From NCBI GenBank assembly GCA_000467715.1, contig AJFK01000981.1:25720-89719 (forward strand): a DNA stretch of 64,000 bases, read 5' to 3'. The position numbers and the translations under genes were made by a program. This DNA is from Hysterium pulicare CBS 123377 (taxonomy: Eukaryota; Ascomycota; Dothideomycetes; Hysteriales; Hysteriaceae). The notes beneath the pieces are model-generated. The model had not been told where the DNA came from, ran no database searches, and worked only from the letters and a program-made list of their open reading frames with translations. Shown here in pieces: positions 32,765 to 46,058 of this stretch. Each line of letters starts with the position of its first letter. Position 1 is the first letter of the stretch.

Positions 32765-35700
32765 ATGAGCCAGCAATTTCCTTGGGGCTCCGCGAGACAG
32801 CACCAAACCGTACGGCTAACTCCAATATCCACCGCATTCACTTCAGACCAACGCAACAGCCCCTCCCCCAACAGTTCACGCGCTGGCTTCTCTCCAGCTA
32901 CAAATAACTTCCCATCATTACCCCCTCCCGCGTCTCGACACGTTGCCAGCCGCAACTCGTCCGCCTCCTCGACCTCCTCCCCATTTTCACCTTCTCACGC
33001 GGGACAGCAGCCTCCTCCCACCCAGCTGCTGTCTTCCACGAGATCAAGAACAATAGCACCCCCAACCAATTCACAGTTGGCTTCCTCCGCCGCAGCCTTG
33101 CCAACCGCATCGCAGGGTGGTGGAGGTATTTCGAGCAGCGGCGGAGGAGCCCCCAAATTAGCTCGAGCCTCACCCTCACTTTCACAATCGAGTACCGTCG
33201 GTTCGCCCAACACAACCACAAATTCTACGTCTGCTCCATCGGGTCAATCCTTGTCAAGGATTGTCATTGCTCAGGTTTTCCTTCTGTTGAGCCAATTTGG
33301 ATCCATCAAAGAGGATAAGGATAAAGCCAAGTGGGAGACACAAGTCGATCAAATTCGCAAGGTTGGTTGCACTTGTATCATCTCATACTGTAATGAACTT
33401 TACTAACTGACATCCGTAGTTGATCGATTCTAACGGCATGGAAGTCTTTTCAAAATATTTTCGTCGCTTGCTTCAAAGCAATGCTGGCCAAATCTTCCCT
33501 AGCGCTGCCAGGGCTTCCGACAATTCTGGAAGTTATGCGCTTCTTGTGACCGAAATGCAAAAGATCAGACAAGATCCTCAGCAAGCGCCAAAGGTTGCGG
33601 AGTCCATAGATACAACCGAAGGAGATCTCTTTCGTGACTTCGACCTATCTACTTTCATGGCACACTTCAAGTTGGATCCCGTGGCAAAGACTACGCTAGC
33701 CCTTGCGTGCAAGTCTGCCTCCAAACCGGATCTTCGTACAAAGGGTGAGTTTCTTTGCCTGTCTTTCCCACCCTAAACTAACTCCCGCCAGCCGATGCAA
33801 TCCTGTCCAACAACTACCAAGAATTCGTGGTGACCGTGGCCAACCCAGTTATCGATGGACCGGATGATTTGCCCACCAAATTTCTCGCCACCGTTATAGA
33901 CCGGCTTATACAAGATCCACCCCGGGATTGGAACGATGAACAGAGGAATTCGTTGAACTACGCAATGCACTTCAGATACCAGAAGCTGAATGTACCACCA
34001 CCAGCAGAGATCCAGGCAGCTTTGCTTTTGATGGATCTTACTGATCCTATGCAGAATCCTCTGGTGAAGATGGTACAGCGTGCGGGTCCCAAGGCCACGT
34101 CAACACTCGAGTCGTGTAAGGAGATGCTCGCTTCAGCAGAGATCCGCGATATTAGCTACCAGCAAGTAGCTAACGTCCTCCTTTTTATGGTGATAACCCA
34201 GAACGGCCAGGCATACAATGCAAGCAACTTCGTACAAGCTCTCCGAGAGCATCGTGTTGGACAGCGACTCGATTGGCAAGACGTAGTGCACGCGTTCGAT
34301 CGAGAAGGCCTTCGCGTAACGAAGTCTCAACTCCTTGCCCTATATCACGCATTACTTCCTTTGTCCATTGAATCCGAGAACTTCGATATCCAGCTCCTCT
34401 GGGGAGGAAATTGGCAATACGACCTCACTCAGCTGTCTTTCCTGGTTGCTTTCCTGTCCTGCTCTCCTGAAGAGCTGGACGCCTCGCAAATTCCACGGCT
34501 ACGCCAATCTTTCACCACACAGATGTTCGAAGGAGCTTCTGATGACGTTAAGACTTTCGCAGAGCAAGCAGTTAAGCACCCACTAGTTTCTCTGGATGCA
34601 ACGTCCGCGTTGTTTAACATGATCTTCCGCTCCCAAGAGTCCTACAACACCGCTCAAACCCTCAGAGTTCCAGAGTTGGTCATTAACGCTAATACGCACA
34701 TATTCGTCGTTGCCGCCGCCGCTGTCCCAAAACCATGGGGAATTCTTCAAGAACAGGCCCTAAGTCAGCTATTTGAACCCTTTTTCGAAAAGCGACTTCC
34801 ACAGTACAACTTTGTTCTCCACGGTCTTTGGCAGCGTGATGCCAATTGGATGGTTGCAAAATTTGTTGAGATTGGCCGCAATCCTGCTTCCTTAATGTTG
34901 ATCTTGGAGCATGCGCATACCCATGGGTGGCTTGAAAGCATCATTCGAAGCAACAACGATTTAAGCCTCGACTTGGCCGCTCAAGCTCATGCTCGAAACT
35001 GGTTTGAGATTGAACCGTGGCTGCAACAAACATTCGAACAAGCCGGTCCTCTTTTCCGGAGGATACTCACGCATTTTCTGTCCACGAAAGCCGAGGAAGA
35101 ACTCCAGAATCAACGTAACGAGCAAGCACCTCTCACTGCCCCACTACATGTGAGGACCGTCCACCCTCTGCTTTGGTTTTTGGCCGAATGTGGACTACCA
35201 GAACCCGAATTGCTGCCTCTACAGAGGTCTTGCATCCAAGCCTATCCACGACTCATTAATTACGGTGAAGGAGTCGATGATATCATTGATACTAATGGCA
35301 AGGATGGAAATGGGCTGCCAGAAGAGGCTGATAAAAAGATGCAAGAGCATTTCAAGAACATGTACAGCGGTGAAAGTGATGTTCGTGACATCATTGGGGT
35401 CTTGAAATCCTACAAAGAATCGCAGGACCCGGGCGAGCAAGAGCTGTTTGCTTGCATGATTCATGGACTGTTCGATGAATACAATTGCTTCGGTGAGTAT
35501 CCACTTGAGGCGCTTGCGACAACTGCGGTACTTTTCGGAGGTATAATCAATTACAATCTGCTCTCTCGAATCGCACTCCAAGTAGGATTGGCAATGGTCC
35601 TCGAAGCTGTCCAGGAATTCCGAACAGAAGATTCCATGTATAAGTTTGGTCTCCAGGCGTTGATACATTTCTCATCTCGCCTTCCTGAGTGGCCGAACTA

Positions 35701-38700
35701 TTGCGACCAACTTCTTACAGTCCCCGGCCTCCAAGGAACTGAGATCTGGCCGAAAGCGGAAGAGGTAGTGGGTCAACAACTCGGCGAAATGAACGGCGAT
35801 ACGCAGAACGGTGTTGGCATGACGAATGGGACCAACGTGGATGAATTGCTTCAGGCCGAGTCGACAACCCCGAAGTTCAGCTGCCTGCACGTTGACCCCC
35901 CACTGCGACCAGAATTATACGAAGAACCGGATGAAGACGTCCAGGACAAAGTACTCTTTGTTCTGAACAATGTCTCTGAGCGCAATCTCAACGATAAAAT
36001 TCAGGATCTCACAGAAGCTTTAGAGGAGAAGCACCATCAATGGTTCGCGGGCTATCTTGTGGAAGAGAGAGCTAAGATGCAACCAAACTTCCAACAGCTG
36101 TATCTTGACATGCTAGACCTGTTCGATGATAAAGTTCTTTGGGCCGAAGTTCTGAGGGAAACGTACGTTGCGGTGGTTCGCTTGCTCAACAGCGAGTCAA
36201 CAATAAATTCATCGACTGAACGCACTCACCTAAAGAATCTTGCTGGTTGGCTCGGATCTTTGACAATTGCCCGCAACAAGCCAATCAAGTTTAGGAACAT
36301 CTCATTCAAAGACCTTCTCATCGAAGGATATGACACAGACCGCCTTTTGCTTGTCATCCCATTCACCTGCAAAGTCTTGGTACAGGCCGCCAAATCCCCG
36401 ATTTTTCGCCCACCAAATCCATGGTCAATGGAGATTGTTCGCGTTCTCATGGAACTCTATCATTACGCCGATCTCAAGCTGAATCAAAAGTTCGAGATCG
36501 AAGTTCTCTGCAAGGGCTTAGATCTTGATCACAAGGAGATAGAGCCATCCAACAGTATTCGGGCCAGACCCCAAGCTGATGAGGAATTCCTCGGGCCCGT
36601 TGTTCCTGACGGTCTGGAAGCCTTCAGCGATCTCTCCATCATGAGCTTGAATCGCGCGCGAGGATCAAGTGAGAGGTTCTCGCCTGCTGCTATCACTGCT
36701 ACTTTGCCGGACTTCAGTTCTCAATTGATCTATCCACCTTCTGGAAGCAACATTGTCGCGCAAGCCACTCTGAGAAAGATATTCCTTTCGGCGGCCCAAC
36801 AAGCCATTCAAGAGATCATCGCGCCTGTTGTGGAACGCTCAGTCACGATCGCAGCTATTTCAACATCTCAGCTTGTCGCCAAAGATTTTGCTATGGAACC
36901 CGACGAGAACCGTTTGCGCGATGCTGCTCATACTGTCGTCAAATCGCTTTCAGGCGCTCTTGCCTTGGTGACTTGCAAGGAGCCTCTGCGCATGAGCATC
37001 ATGAATAACATTCGTCTTATGGCTCGAGACTTGCCAGAGCAAGCCTTGCCGGAGGGCCATGTGCTTATGTTTGTCAATGACAATCTCGACACTGTTTGCA
37101 ACATGGTTGAACAAGCTGCAGAAATGCAGTCTCTGCCTGAGATCGACATGCAGATCGAAGAAGGGGTGAGAATGCGCCGAATCTTCCGTAACACCCGTCC
37201 CACCGAGCCATTCAAAGACTCAGCTATCAGCCCTTGGGCTTTCTACATTCCTGATCCGTACAAACAGACTGCTGGGGGTTTGAATAGAGAACAGCTAGCA
37301 ATTTACGAAGAGTTCGGAAGACAATCACGAGGTATGATTCCGCATGCCAACAATACCGCCCAAGAGGGTGGACGGCAAGTGCCCGATGTTTTGCAAGATC
37401 AATTTGCAGCTGTACCTAATTTGCCAACTCCCGCGGAAGTTCCGGCTGTCCCACGCCAAACAACTCAACAACAGCCACCTCGGTTACAGACTCTCCCATC
37501 AGCGCATGTTCCTCCAACACAGCAGCAGCTCAATGGCTACATGGAGCCTGCGGTACTGGATCGCAGCCAGCATGTCGAAGAGCTTTTCCTTGAACTGCTC
37601 CGCGAGACCAAGGAAGCGCCTGAAGAGCGTGTTCGAGAAGTCCGCCCGTCAACGCCTATTCACGATATTTACAATCAGCTCATTCGAGCTGTTGAATACG
37701 CCATAGCGGCTCAGAAGGAGCATCTGGCATTTCAGGTTGCTACACGTGTCACGCAGCTTCTATTCTCTGAACCGCTTAACCGGTTGGAAATCGATGTTCT
37801 GACCCAGTTGCTAGGGGCGTTGTGTCGACTATCATCTGGAACCTCCAGACAGGTGCTCATATGGCTAGCCACTATAGACGACGAACGAGTATACAATGCT
37901 CCGGTGATGGTGTCACTCATCAACGCGGGTCTTGTGGATATCCATCGCATTAACCTTACAATTGCAAAAGCTCTTCAGCAGCGTCGCGTCCCTGCTGTGG
38001 AGATGCTTTCCAGTGTCATGGATGAAATGCTACTTAATGAACATCCAAGCGCCGTGCGTACTGATTTCGCCGTGGCGATCGATGCTCTCACGCAATGGCT
38101 AGCAGAGCAGCCTAATTTTGAGCTGGGGAAGCAGGTCGCCTCCAAGCTGCAGATTCTGCCTGCCGACCAAGCTCTTCAGACGCCTCCATTGAGCGGAAAG
38201 AAGGATCAACTCGAGTACATTTTTGAGGAATGGATCCATCTCCAACGTACCGATACGCCAAAGAAGTCAATTGCGGCTTTCATCTACCAGTTGAACCAGA
38301 CAAAAGTCATGAGCAGTCAAGAAGATACAATCGAATTTATTCGTGTTTGCGTCGATGCTTCTGTTGCATCATATGAGCACGAAGAGTTGAATCCTTACAG
38401 AGTTGGAAACCCCGATACAGCAACCATCAATGTCGATGCGCTTGGGAAATTGATCGTGTCATTGGTTATATACCAAAGCGAGGATGACGGCGCGGTCAAG
38501 GAGAATAAAGCCAAATATCTCGACGCCATGCTGACAGTTGCTATTCTCGTCTTATGCAACCACCAACAGACTAGAGCCGACCGACTCAATTCGAAAGTCT
38601 TTTTCCGGCTGTTTTCGACCATACTCTCAGAGCTACATGTCGCAAGTAAAGATAACGCTTTTGCAGGATTCACCGCCGACATGTTTTTGGTCGTGGCAAA

Positions 38701-39851
38701 AGCGTTTTTAGCCCTTCAGCCCAGATACATCCCGCGGTTCTCATACTCGTGGCTCGGCCTTATCTCTCACCGGATCTTCATCCCTGCTCTCTTGGGTGAA
38801 AACCATCAAGATGTTGTCACAAAGGACAAGCGGTGGGATGTGTATGCGCAACTTATGGAGGCTCTTTTAAGATATACCGGACAGCTTATCAGGCCTGCTG
38901 ATGGATCCATCATGTCTCAGAACTTCTATCGTGGAGTCCTAAGAGTCTTGCTAGTCATCCACCACGATTATCCGGAGTTTCTTGCGGAAAACCATTTCCG
39001 CTTTTGTAACAGCGTCCCCATGCATTGCACGCAACTTCGAAATCTGATTGTCAGCGCATACCCTTCGACTATCCTGGAGATGCCCGACCCTTTCTCGACT
39101 GGTCTCAAGGTTGATCGTCTAGAAGACATCCGTCAGACTCCATACATTCGTGGAGACGTTGAGGACCTCCTCCAGAAAGTTGGTATTAAAGACGTCCTCG
39201 ACGGCTTGCTCAGAGACGGGGTCCAGAAGGTAGATGATGTGCAGAGAATATGCAATGCTACGTACTATCCTGAACCAAGACCTTCGGACTTCGAACTGGT
39301 ACCGACGACTTCTGATGCAGTGCTCATCCACGCGCTCGTTCTTTATATCGGATCTTCGGCCCTTTCTCTGCAAGGGTCTAAAGGACCTACTTTTGACCCA
39401 AGCTCACCGTCCGCAAAACTTCTAGAAAAGTTGGCGAAGGAATTACGTCCCGAGGCACGGTTCCACCTCGTCAGTGCAATTGCGAATCAACTGCGTTGGC
39501 CGAATGCCCATACGCACTACTTCAGTTATGCACTTCTGCACTTGTTCGGTCCTCCCAATAACGATTCACAAGTTCTGGACGTACAGCAGACTATCACGAG
39601 GGTTCTCCTAGAGCGGCTATTGGTCCATCGTCCCCATCCTTGGGGTCTCATCATTACTCTGTTAGAGATCCTCAAGAACCGTACCTATCAATTCTGGGAC
39701 TTGCCGTTTGTCAAGGCTGCACCGGAGGTTAGCGACATTATCAACTCTTTACGACGTTCCTTTGGCTAATGGATTTTCTTATTCACAGGTGGAAAGACTG
39801 TTCAACGCGCTGTTCTCCCACGTTCAGCAGAGCCCTCGCCCTCTTATTTGA
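32765..39851 (+). CDS. not1: NOT1, scaffold subunit of the CCR4-NOT deadenylase complex
   Basis: The model is join(32765..33361, 33420..33744, 33792..39727, 39789..39851), 2306 aa. The first intron has a perfect TACTAAC branch site. The last 61-bp intron (GTTAGC donor, TTCACAG acceptor) is easily missed: reading through gives a false stop at 39767, whereas splicing gives the conserved ending PEVERLFNALFSHVQ. A low-complexity Ser/Pro leader of about 150 residues precedes helical HEAT-type repeats. The MIF4G region that binds Caf1 lies near 1020-1250, the DUF3819/Caf40-binding part near 1300-1450 (IAAISTSQLVAKDFAMEPDE), and the C-terminal Not1 superfamily homology domain near 1950-2290 (FRFCNSVPMHCTQLRNLIVS). 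It organises mRNA deadenylation and decay in the cytoplasm. It is one of the longest genes here. Confidence 0.96.
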
Positions 39852-42442
39852 TTGGAATCGCTCGAAAGTAGCGTTGCCTAATCAACTGATCAGAATAATC
39901 GCATCCGAACGATTGTCTAAAACACGACAGACAGCCCAAACCTTCTTACTCAAAACCAGAAAATGCTTTGCGCGTACGACCGGCGCGCCAGGTCACTAGT
40001 TATCATAATATCTGCTCCACACATTCTTCGATGCATTTACGTGCGTAGGGGTTCTATGGTGCTCATTGCGGACTCATTGCATGGCGAGCGAGGATATCTG
40101 GAGGCGAACTTCCAAATTATAAGGATTCGGGTCGATGTTACTTTTCTTCTCTATGCCCTTCGAATGTTCATCCTTCAAACTCCTTCCCCTACCTACATTT
40201 TTGTGTTTCTGCTTTCATTATCATCGGGAATTTTTGTTTCCCCCTCTGTTTTCCACCGACCTTTTCCCTTCTGTCTCTGTTCGCAATGCAGTGTGCGAGT
40301 CGGACGGGGCCTAGATCAGAAGGGTTGGTAGGATGGAGCAGGGAGGAGAGGCAGGGTGCTCTCTTCCTCCTTGTGTCTTCAGGCATCTTCGGGCTCTTTT
40401 GTTTTTCTCCATCTCTTTCGATAAAAAGCATGGCGTATTGGGGCCCCGGGGTTTTCATACTATGATAATGGATGGGGATTTCTTTTCTTGCTACCCTTCC
40501 TCTTTGACCTCCCTTACTTTGTAGATTACCATATTTTTTTCCATGGGTTGGTATGGTGTGTCTGGGGGGAGAGCGATGCATATACTGTAGGATATTATGG
40601 ATGTTTGTTTGATGTTTGATATTGATGGTGCGATTTGCATGTGAATGGTGATTATGATGCCTCGGCGGATAGCTTCATAGCTTGGCCTCTCCCCCTCCCC
40701 TCACGGTGTTGATTAGCCACCGGATACGCGCCTTGGGGTGAGGATCGTGTTTCATGGATGCCGTAACTAAGCTTTAACCTTCCGTTGCATTTTTCATCGG
40801 TCTTTTATCTTCATATACCATCTAGATCCTTACACCGCCGACTTTCTACCCTCGAACCTTACTTTCATAAATAATCATAATCATATCTAACAGCAGACGC
40901 CATGTAGGTCCCCTGTAGGTCTTGCAATGCCAGCAACACGTACTCGGCTGTCTACTAGTAAGGAGCTCTGGTAGTCGATTTAGTTGATTTACCAAAAATT
41001 CGCTTTCAGTTAGCGAGCCATCTAAAATGATCGTACCTATTGCAAGACATGAAGGCTATAAGACGCGCTCCATTATACATTTTTGATACCATACGAAAAG
41101 TCTCACTTCAGCCAGCCAGCCAGCCACTTCATTGCAACAAGTGCCACGTCCGCGTACTGTACGTACTCACACGTATTTACTTGGCCCGATCCTAACATAT
41201 AATGCGGTTGATAAGATCCCTTCCTCAACAACGACAGGAACCTAGCTAGTGCTTCTCAACCCAGATTAGGCACCGTATACGGGTGATCCCCGCCACAAAT
41301 AAAGAATAAACGCCACCAACGGAGAGTCGGAGACAGACCATGGAAGAGGCTGGCGGGGCGGGGGGAAAGTTGGATGCGGACGGAGAACCGCGAGACTTTT
41401 TTTATTTCATTTCGTTTTAAGCGAGCGAGCGAGGGAGAGAGGAAGGGAGTGGGACGGAACGAGGAAGATTTGCTGCGAGGATTCTGGGATTCGGGGTGGG
41501 ATGGGAATCCTTGCGGTGGTTCATCTGGCTCGTGCGGGGAAAGGAGGATTTTGGATTGAAGGAAGCTGGGTTTTCGTAGGGGGGTTCTGTGGATTCTCAT
41601 ATTTCACGCTTGTTTCTGGTTTGGAGGGCTCGTACATGTTTACTCAGATTCGGTGGGTTTCGTGAAGGTTATCTCATTTTAGAATTGTATATAGATTTTC
41701 TACGGTGTGGATTTATTGTACAAAAGAACGCCAGTGCTGATTGTTGGTAGCTCCTCCTCAGTGTATACATGGCTTTGTTTTCCTAGTGTGACGTTTGCAC
41801 GTGTGAAGTATGATGTATAGAAAAAAGCGAAAGTCTCGATGATGTGTATGTAGCGCGTAGAATTGGTATACCCAAAACCTTTTTTGGCTCATGGGTTCAT
41901 TTAAGACACTGTTCCTTCACGGCCGTAGTCTTGATAAGGATTGTACATACAGCCCTTTCCGTCCTCAATCGTGCTCATTTCGTCGTATTCTTCGGGTATA
42001 TTCAACGGCGATTGTATCCCGCCGGTATACTCTCCAGTTTAGTAGTTTGTTTTATGTAGGTGCAGTTTCCGCGTTTGATCGTTGTGCAAGTCGTGCTTGC
42101 TCTATGGGATGTTCGCAGGCCGGAAGAGATTGGTTCTCGACATCCCTGTATTTGGCCCTTTGCTCGCCCTCGTCAGCGTTCTTGCGGACTAACGGTCTTC
42201 TTTGGATCCATTGGTAGCAAACTCATTTGGCCCCTTCTTTTCGATTTCAGGAGTGGAGTCTACCCGAGAATGGCATTGGTGGACGGTGGGAGTATACGGC
42301 CGTGGCAGGGTTCAGGGCATGCCAAGCTCGTTCAACCAGCTATACCGTCTCCAGGTACACTGTCCGGCCTCAAATAAAAACATGGATCTTTGTGGTGAAA
42401 TTCATCGGCATAATGCCGTCTGGACTGTTTTTTTCCTGCACC
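39852..42442. other. 2.6-kb intergenic region, no gene recognised
   Basis: This segment is the 3' flank of NOT1 and of the rhodopsin-like gene. It contains T- and CT-rich tracts, a four-copy CAGC microsatellite at 41109-41124 and only short frames. I see no RNA gene. Confidence 0.45.
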
Positions 42443-43587
42443 TCAAAACGTAGCCACCTCTCTTGTCGATTTTGGAGATACGTGTACGATAGCAACGGGA
42501 TCCGGAGATGGTAACGGTGACTCTGCAAGCGATTTTTTAGGGATGGCCGGCATCGGCTGAATCCCTCTCCTTATTGGGGGAACACCACACAGTCGACGAA
42601 CTAGGGGGCGGAGAAAAGGGATCGAAGCTGATATGATACCAGCGTGCTGCTCAACTTGTCCCCATATGAGTAGATATCCCGAATTGTTGAGTTCTCCTTT
42701 GAAACTCGATGACCAGAGTTTCAAAATCCAAATTCGAATTGCCGAGGCAATGATGGCGATGATGCCGATCGAGAAAATGCCAACGAGCGCGATTCTTCGT
42801 TTCATAGGCATGCTGTGGAGATTCAGCAAGAAGGGTATAGGAAGGATCCAGATTATAAGGTCGGTGAGGAAGTTGAACCCTGCGTGGAGATACCAGAGAA
42901 TAATGGTTGGGAAACATTTCGCAGGGATTGGATGAGGAGTGAAGCTAGACATGAAAATCTTTACAGAGAATGCATTGGATGGCGGTATGCAATTCGCAAC
43001 GCTCAGAACGATCAAGCCGGAGGTGATAAAAATCAAACCGGCCATAGTGAAGCGGACAAAGCGGCGAAACACGATGTGAGCAGATCCAAGGTAGTCGTAG
43101 AATAGGAGAATGGAGAACTTGATTAGAAACAAATCGAGGAGTAAGTTGATGCGATAGATCCACCACGTCAGTAGCTGGCCCCTGATAAAATCGAGGATCT
43201 CTTGATGACTCTGAATGATGATTAGCAAGGCCAAGTTGAGATATATATGGTACCATCTTACTTGACCTTCAGTAAACGTCGAATAGTGAACTTGGTACAA
43301 ATTTAGGACGGCTGAACTCCAGCAGCATAGCTTTGAAGATGGTCAGAAATATCATGAATGGACAGGGCAGTATCAAAACCCACCACGGCTGCCAGCATCA
43401 CATAGTCTGAGGAAGTGGTGGTGCCGACCAAGTAATATCGACTGTACAGCCTTTGAAAGAAAACACTGTTAGTCCATGACCAAGATAGACGAAGGCTGGT
43501 CTTATCGTACCTCAAGCTCACAATGACCGTCGAGAAGCTGGTCAAAGCGAAGGCGGTGGCCACCGCAGCAGGTCCATGAGTTGACAT
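42443..43587 (-). CDS. Fungal rhodopsin-like (PTH11-related) seven-helix membrane protein
   Basis: The model is complement(42443..43210, 43262..43330, 43384..43450, 43511..43587), 326 aa. Three introns of 51-60 bp are needed; with them an uninterrupted helix set appears (GPAAVATAFALTSFSTVIVS, then RLYSRYYL, SDYVMLAAVLCCW and NLYQVHY). Seven hydrophobic segments follow the fungal rhodopsin-domain layout, and the penultimate part (GQVEQHAGIISASIPFLRPL) is its hallmark. The second intron has a CTGAC branch site and GTGGGT donor; without it a stop appears after SYAAGVQPS. The start is the ATG at 43587. These proteins are plasma-membrane receptors or orphan membrane proteins; the ligand is unknown. 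The C-terminal tail is short and cytoplasmic. Confidence 0.85.
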
Positions 43588-46058
43588 GATCAACGGCAAA
43601 AGATATGGGAAATGGATGTGATCGTAGCTGGCTTCAACAACAGAGATCAGGAACTGGCAGTCATTGAACTAAAGGAAGAGTGGGTTGGTAGCAAGACGAA
43701 GGTTGGATTCAACCCAGCTTTTCGCTTCCAAGGTGACGGAGCGCAAAGACCATTTATTGTACCAGGGAGGAGTGATAAGCAGCTGGCTTGCATGGATGAT
43801 AGTTGGTCCGAGGTCGACAGTGCGACGGCGGTGGAGTGCGGGAGGCTGGTGAAGGTGCAACTCCAATCTTGATCAGAACGGAGACAGCAGAAGAGGGCCA
43901 CAATATTCGCATTCCTGGGCCAGAGGCTTGGCCCGTCAATCTGTCTTCGCAGATATGAATCTGCGAGAGTCAGAGCTTGACAGCATTTCCCATCCCATGA
44001 TCACTTCCCCGCATTTGTGGTACAATATATTCGCGTATGTTGTGCTTCCTGTCGGGCTTCGTCCATGATGCTATTGGACTGTGCTGGCTAAATCTCTCCT
44101 CGTTGAAGGCCAGAGGGGTCTCTTCGCAGACACATCCTGGGCGCATAAGCGTTTCAGCCGCCGTACCGAGATCTGTTATACCTGAACTATCTTTTAACCT
44201 GCCAATCATGGCGGCAGACAGCCCATTATGCCTATGTCCTGAATTGACCCTGCTCTTGTCTTAGTATCTTTGTATTAATGTCTGGACTCGCCAACTCCAA
44301 ATCAACATTACGCGCCAATCTCCCCGCAGAGGATAATACCACGGAGATGACCGTGCTGGCGTGGCTCCTGTCTCCAGAACCAGGCCTTCGTACCGTGAGG
44401 AGGGAGTCTCGTATGCTGACATGCACAACAGTAGAACCGCAATGGCGCAAGATGGCTTGTGACTGCGCTGAGAGGATTCCACTTTCCAGAGCTATTGTCG
44501 CTAAGCTATTCAGGGTTGACGTGCCCCTGTTGCGGATCTCGGTGCTGCGCACGAAGGGTATTACGGGTTGTATATGATGACGAACACGTCGGAGAGAACT
44601 GTCTGGGGAAACAATATCAGTGAATGTATTATTAGGAGACGTCGGCAGTGTCCTGTCGGCTTTTGTGCACTTGGGACGACTCCTCCACCACCTTGCCGTA
44701 TGGGGTTAGAGGATCACATCACATCTGCATTTTATATAAGCTTCTTCGTGGTTACTGTATTATAAACATCGAAAAGGCTGCCAGGCTGGGGTAGCCCTTC
44801 AATTCGGATCTTCTTCAAGTCGTCCGAGGACTGACATTAGAAAAACATCGGTTGCCCGAGCGAGAGGTTGTTGCTTGACGAGAATTCGGCATTCGGGGAT
44901 CATGGTGGTTTTGACAGTACTCATGAAGGACCAGTATGAGGGTGTTGAATACCCCCCTAGGTATCAAGATATTCTTGGTGATGTCTCGTTGTCAAAGTAT
45001 CATCACACATTCCGCGCTACCTAGGTACCTGTCGTTCCCCTCTCCAGTTTGGAAGCCAAGTGTACGCTTTTCCATACATACTTTTGAGTGAGACATTTTA
45101 CAGGCTTATGTATGTTGGATCGGAACCGAATTTCACCTGAAGATGGTGCAGTTGGTGCAGTGGACAAACCAAGGTACGAGGTGAATATTGCCTCTTATTC
45201 TGACCTAAGAATGCTGGAATAAATCCTGAGGTGAACGAGCTCTGTGAAATCATGCGAAAGGCGCTTCTGCCAGCATACGCCACCTTCAACATCACAAAGA
45301 TACAAGTCTGATGTTAGTTCATAAAAGAATATAAGCATGTTTCACACCATTGTCTCTTTTCTTATCATCCAAGTATAGCAATTATTCTTTCTGAGGCGAA
45401 CTGCACTCATTTCATGTCCCAAAATGCAACTCTTCTCCTCTCACCAGACTAACATTCAGAAATGTCAACATCCCAAGGGGGCAAGTGAAAGAATCGAAGG
45501 AGTACCTGCGTAGAGCGACCGGGGTTCCGGCTGCACGTGAGGTCTTGGCGTGAATGAATTCCCCATCTAACGAAGCCTCATTCGCATTATGAGAGAGGAT
45601 GTTGGCTTTGTAAGTCCAAGTCTTTCGCACACGATGTCGCCGGCGATCAATAGGAGTGGAACATCACAAGATGCATCTGATGAGCGTGGCGTTGTGGGCC
45701 ACGCGAGCAGTGATGCAAAGCCAAGCTTTCAGTCAGATGAGACGCTCTGCTGGCTATGCTCTGCTGGCTATGCTCTGCAACATTCAACTCCGGCAGCGGT
45801 GAACATCGCCATCTTCACACCTAAAGATGCCCTCTCTCCAGCATTGAATGCCATTTCGCCTCAGACCATGGTTTCGCGCTTCCAAGACCCACAGAACCAC
45901 CCTCCGCCGATCACCGCTAGTTCCGAATGCTACTCTCGCCGCGATCATACCAGCTCTCGCAAATCCCTGACGAGGGGTCCTCGGAACAAAGTCCGTCTTA
46001 CTTTCTATTAGCATCGTCGCGAAAAGAGCAGCTTTATGAAGAGCAGCGGGCTCGAAGG
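43588..46058. other. 2.5-kb divergent intergenic region, no gene recognised
   Basis: This lies between the rhodopsin-like gene and the lipase gene. It contains only short overlapping frames and a 14-bp tandem repeat (GCTCTGCTGGCTAT, 2.5 copies, 45744-45778). No RNA gene was seen. Confidence 0.45.

Noticed and set aside
40189-40581. 130-codon minus-strand frame downstream of NOT1
   Set aside because: It is the complement of a CT-rich 3' flank; the charged composition is a by-product of that bias.
43303-43599. A separate 98-residue membrane protein ending SYAAGVQPS
   Set aside because: It is the unspliced reading of the first exons of the rhodopsin-like gene; it begins at TTG, and splicing with a CTGAC-branch intron restores the full seven-helix protein.
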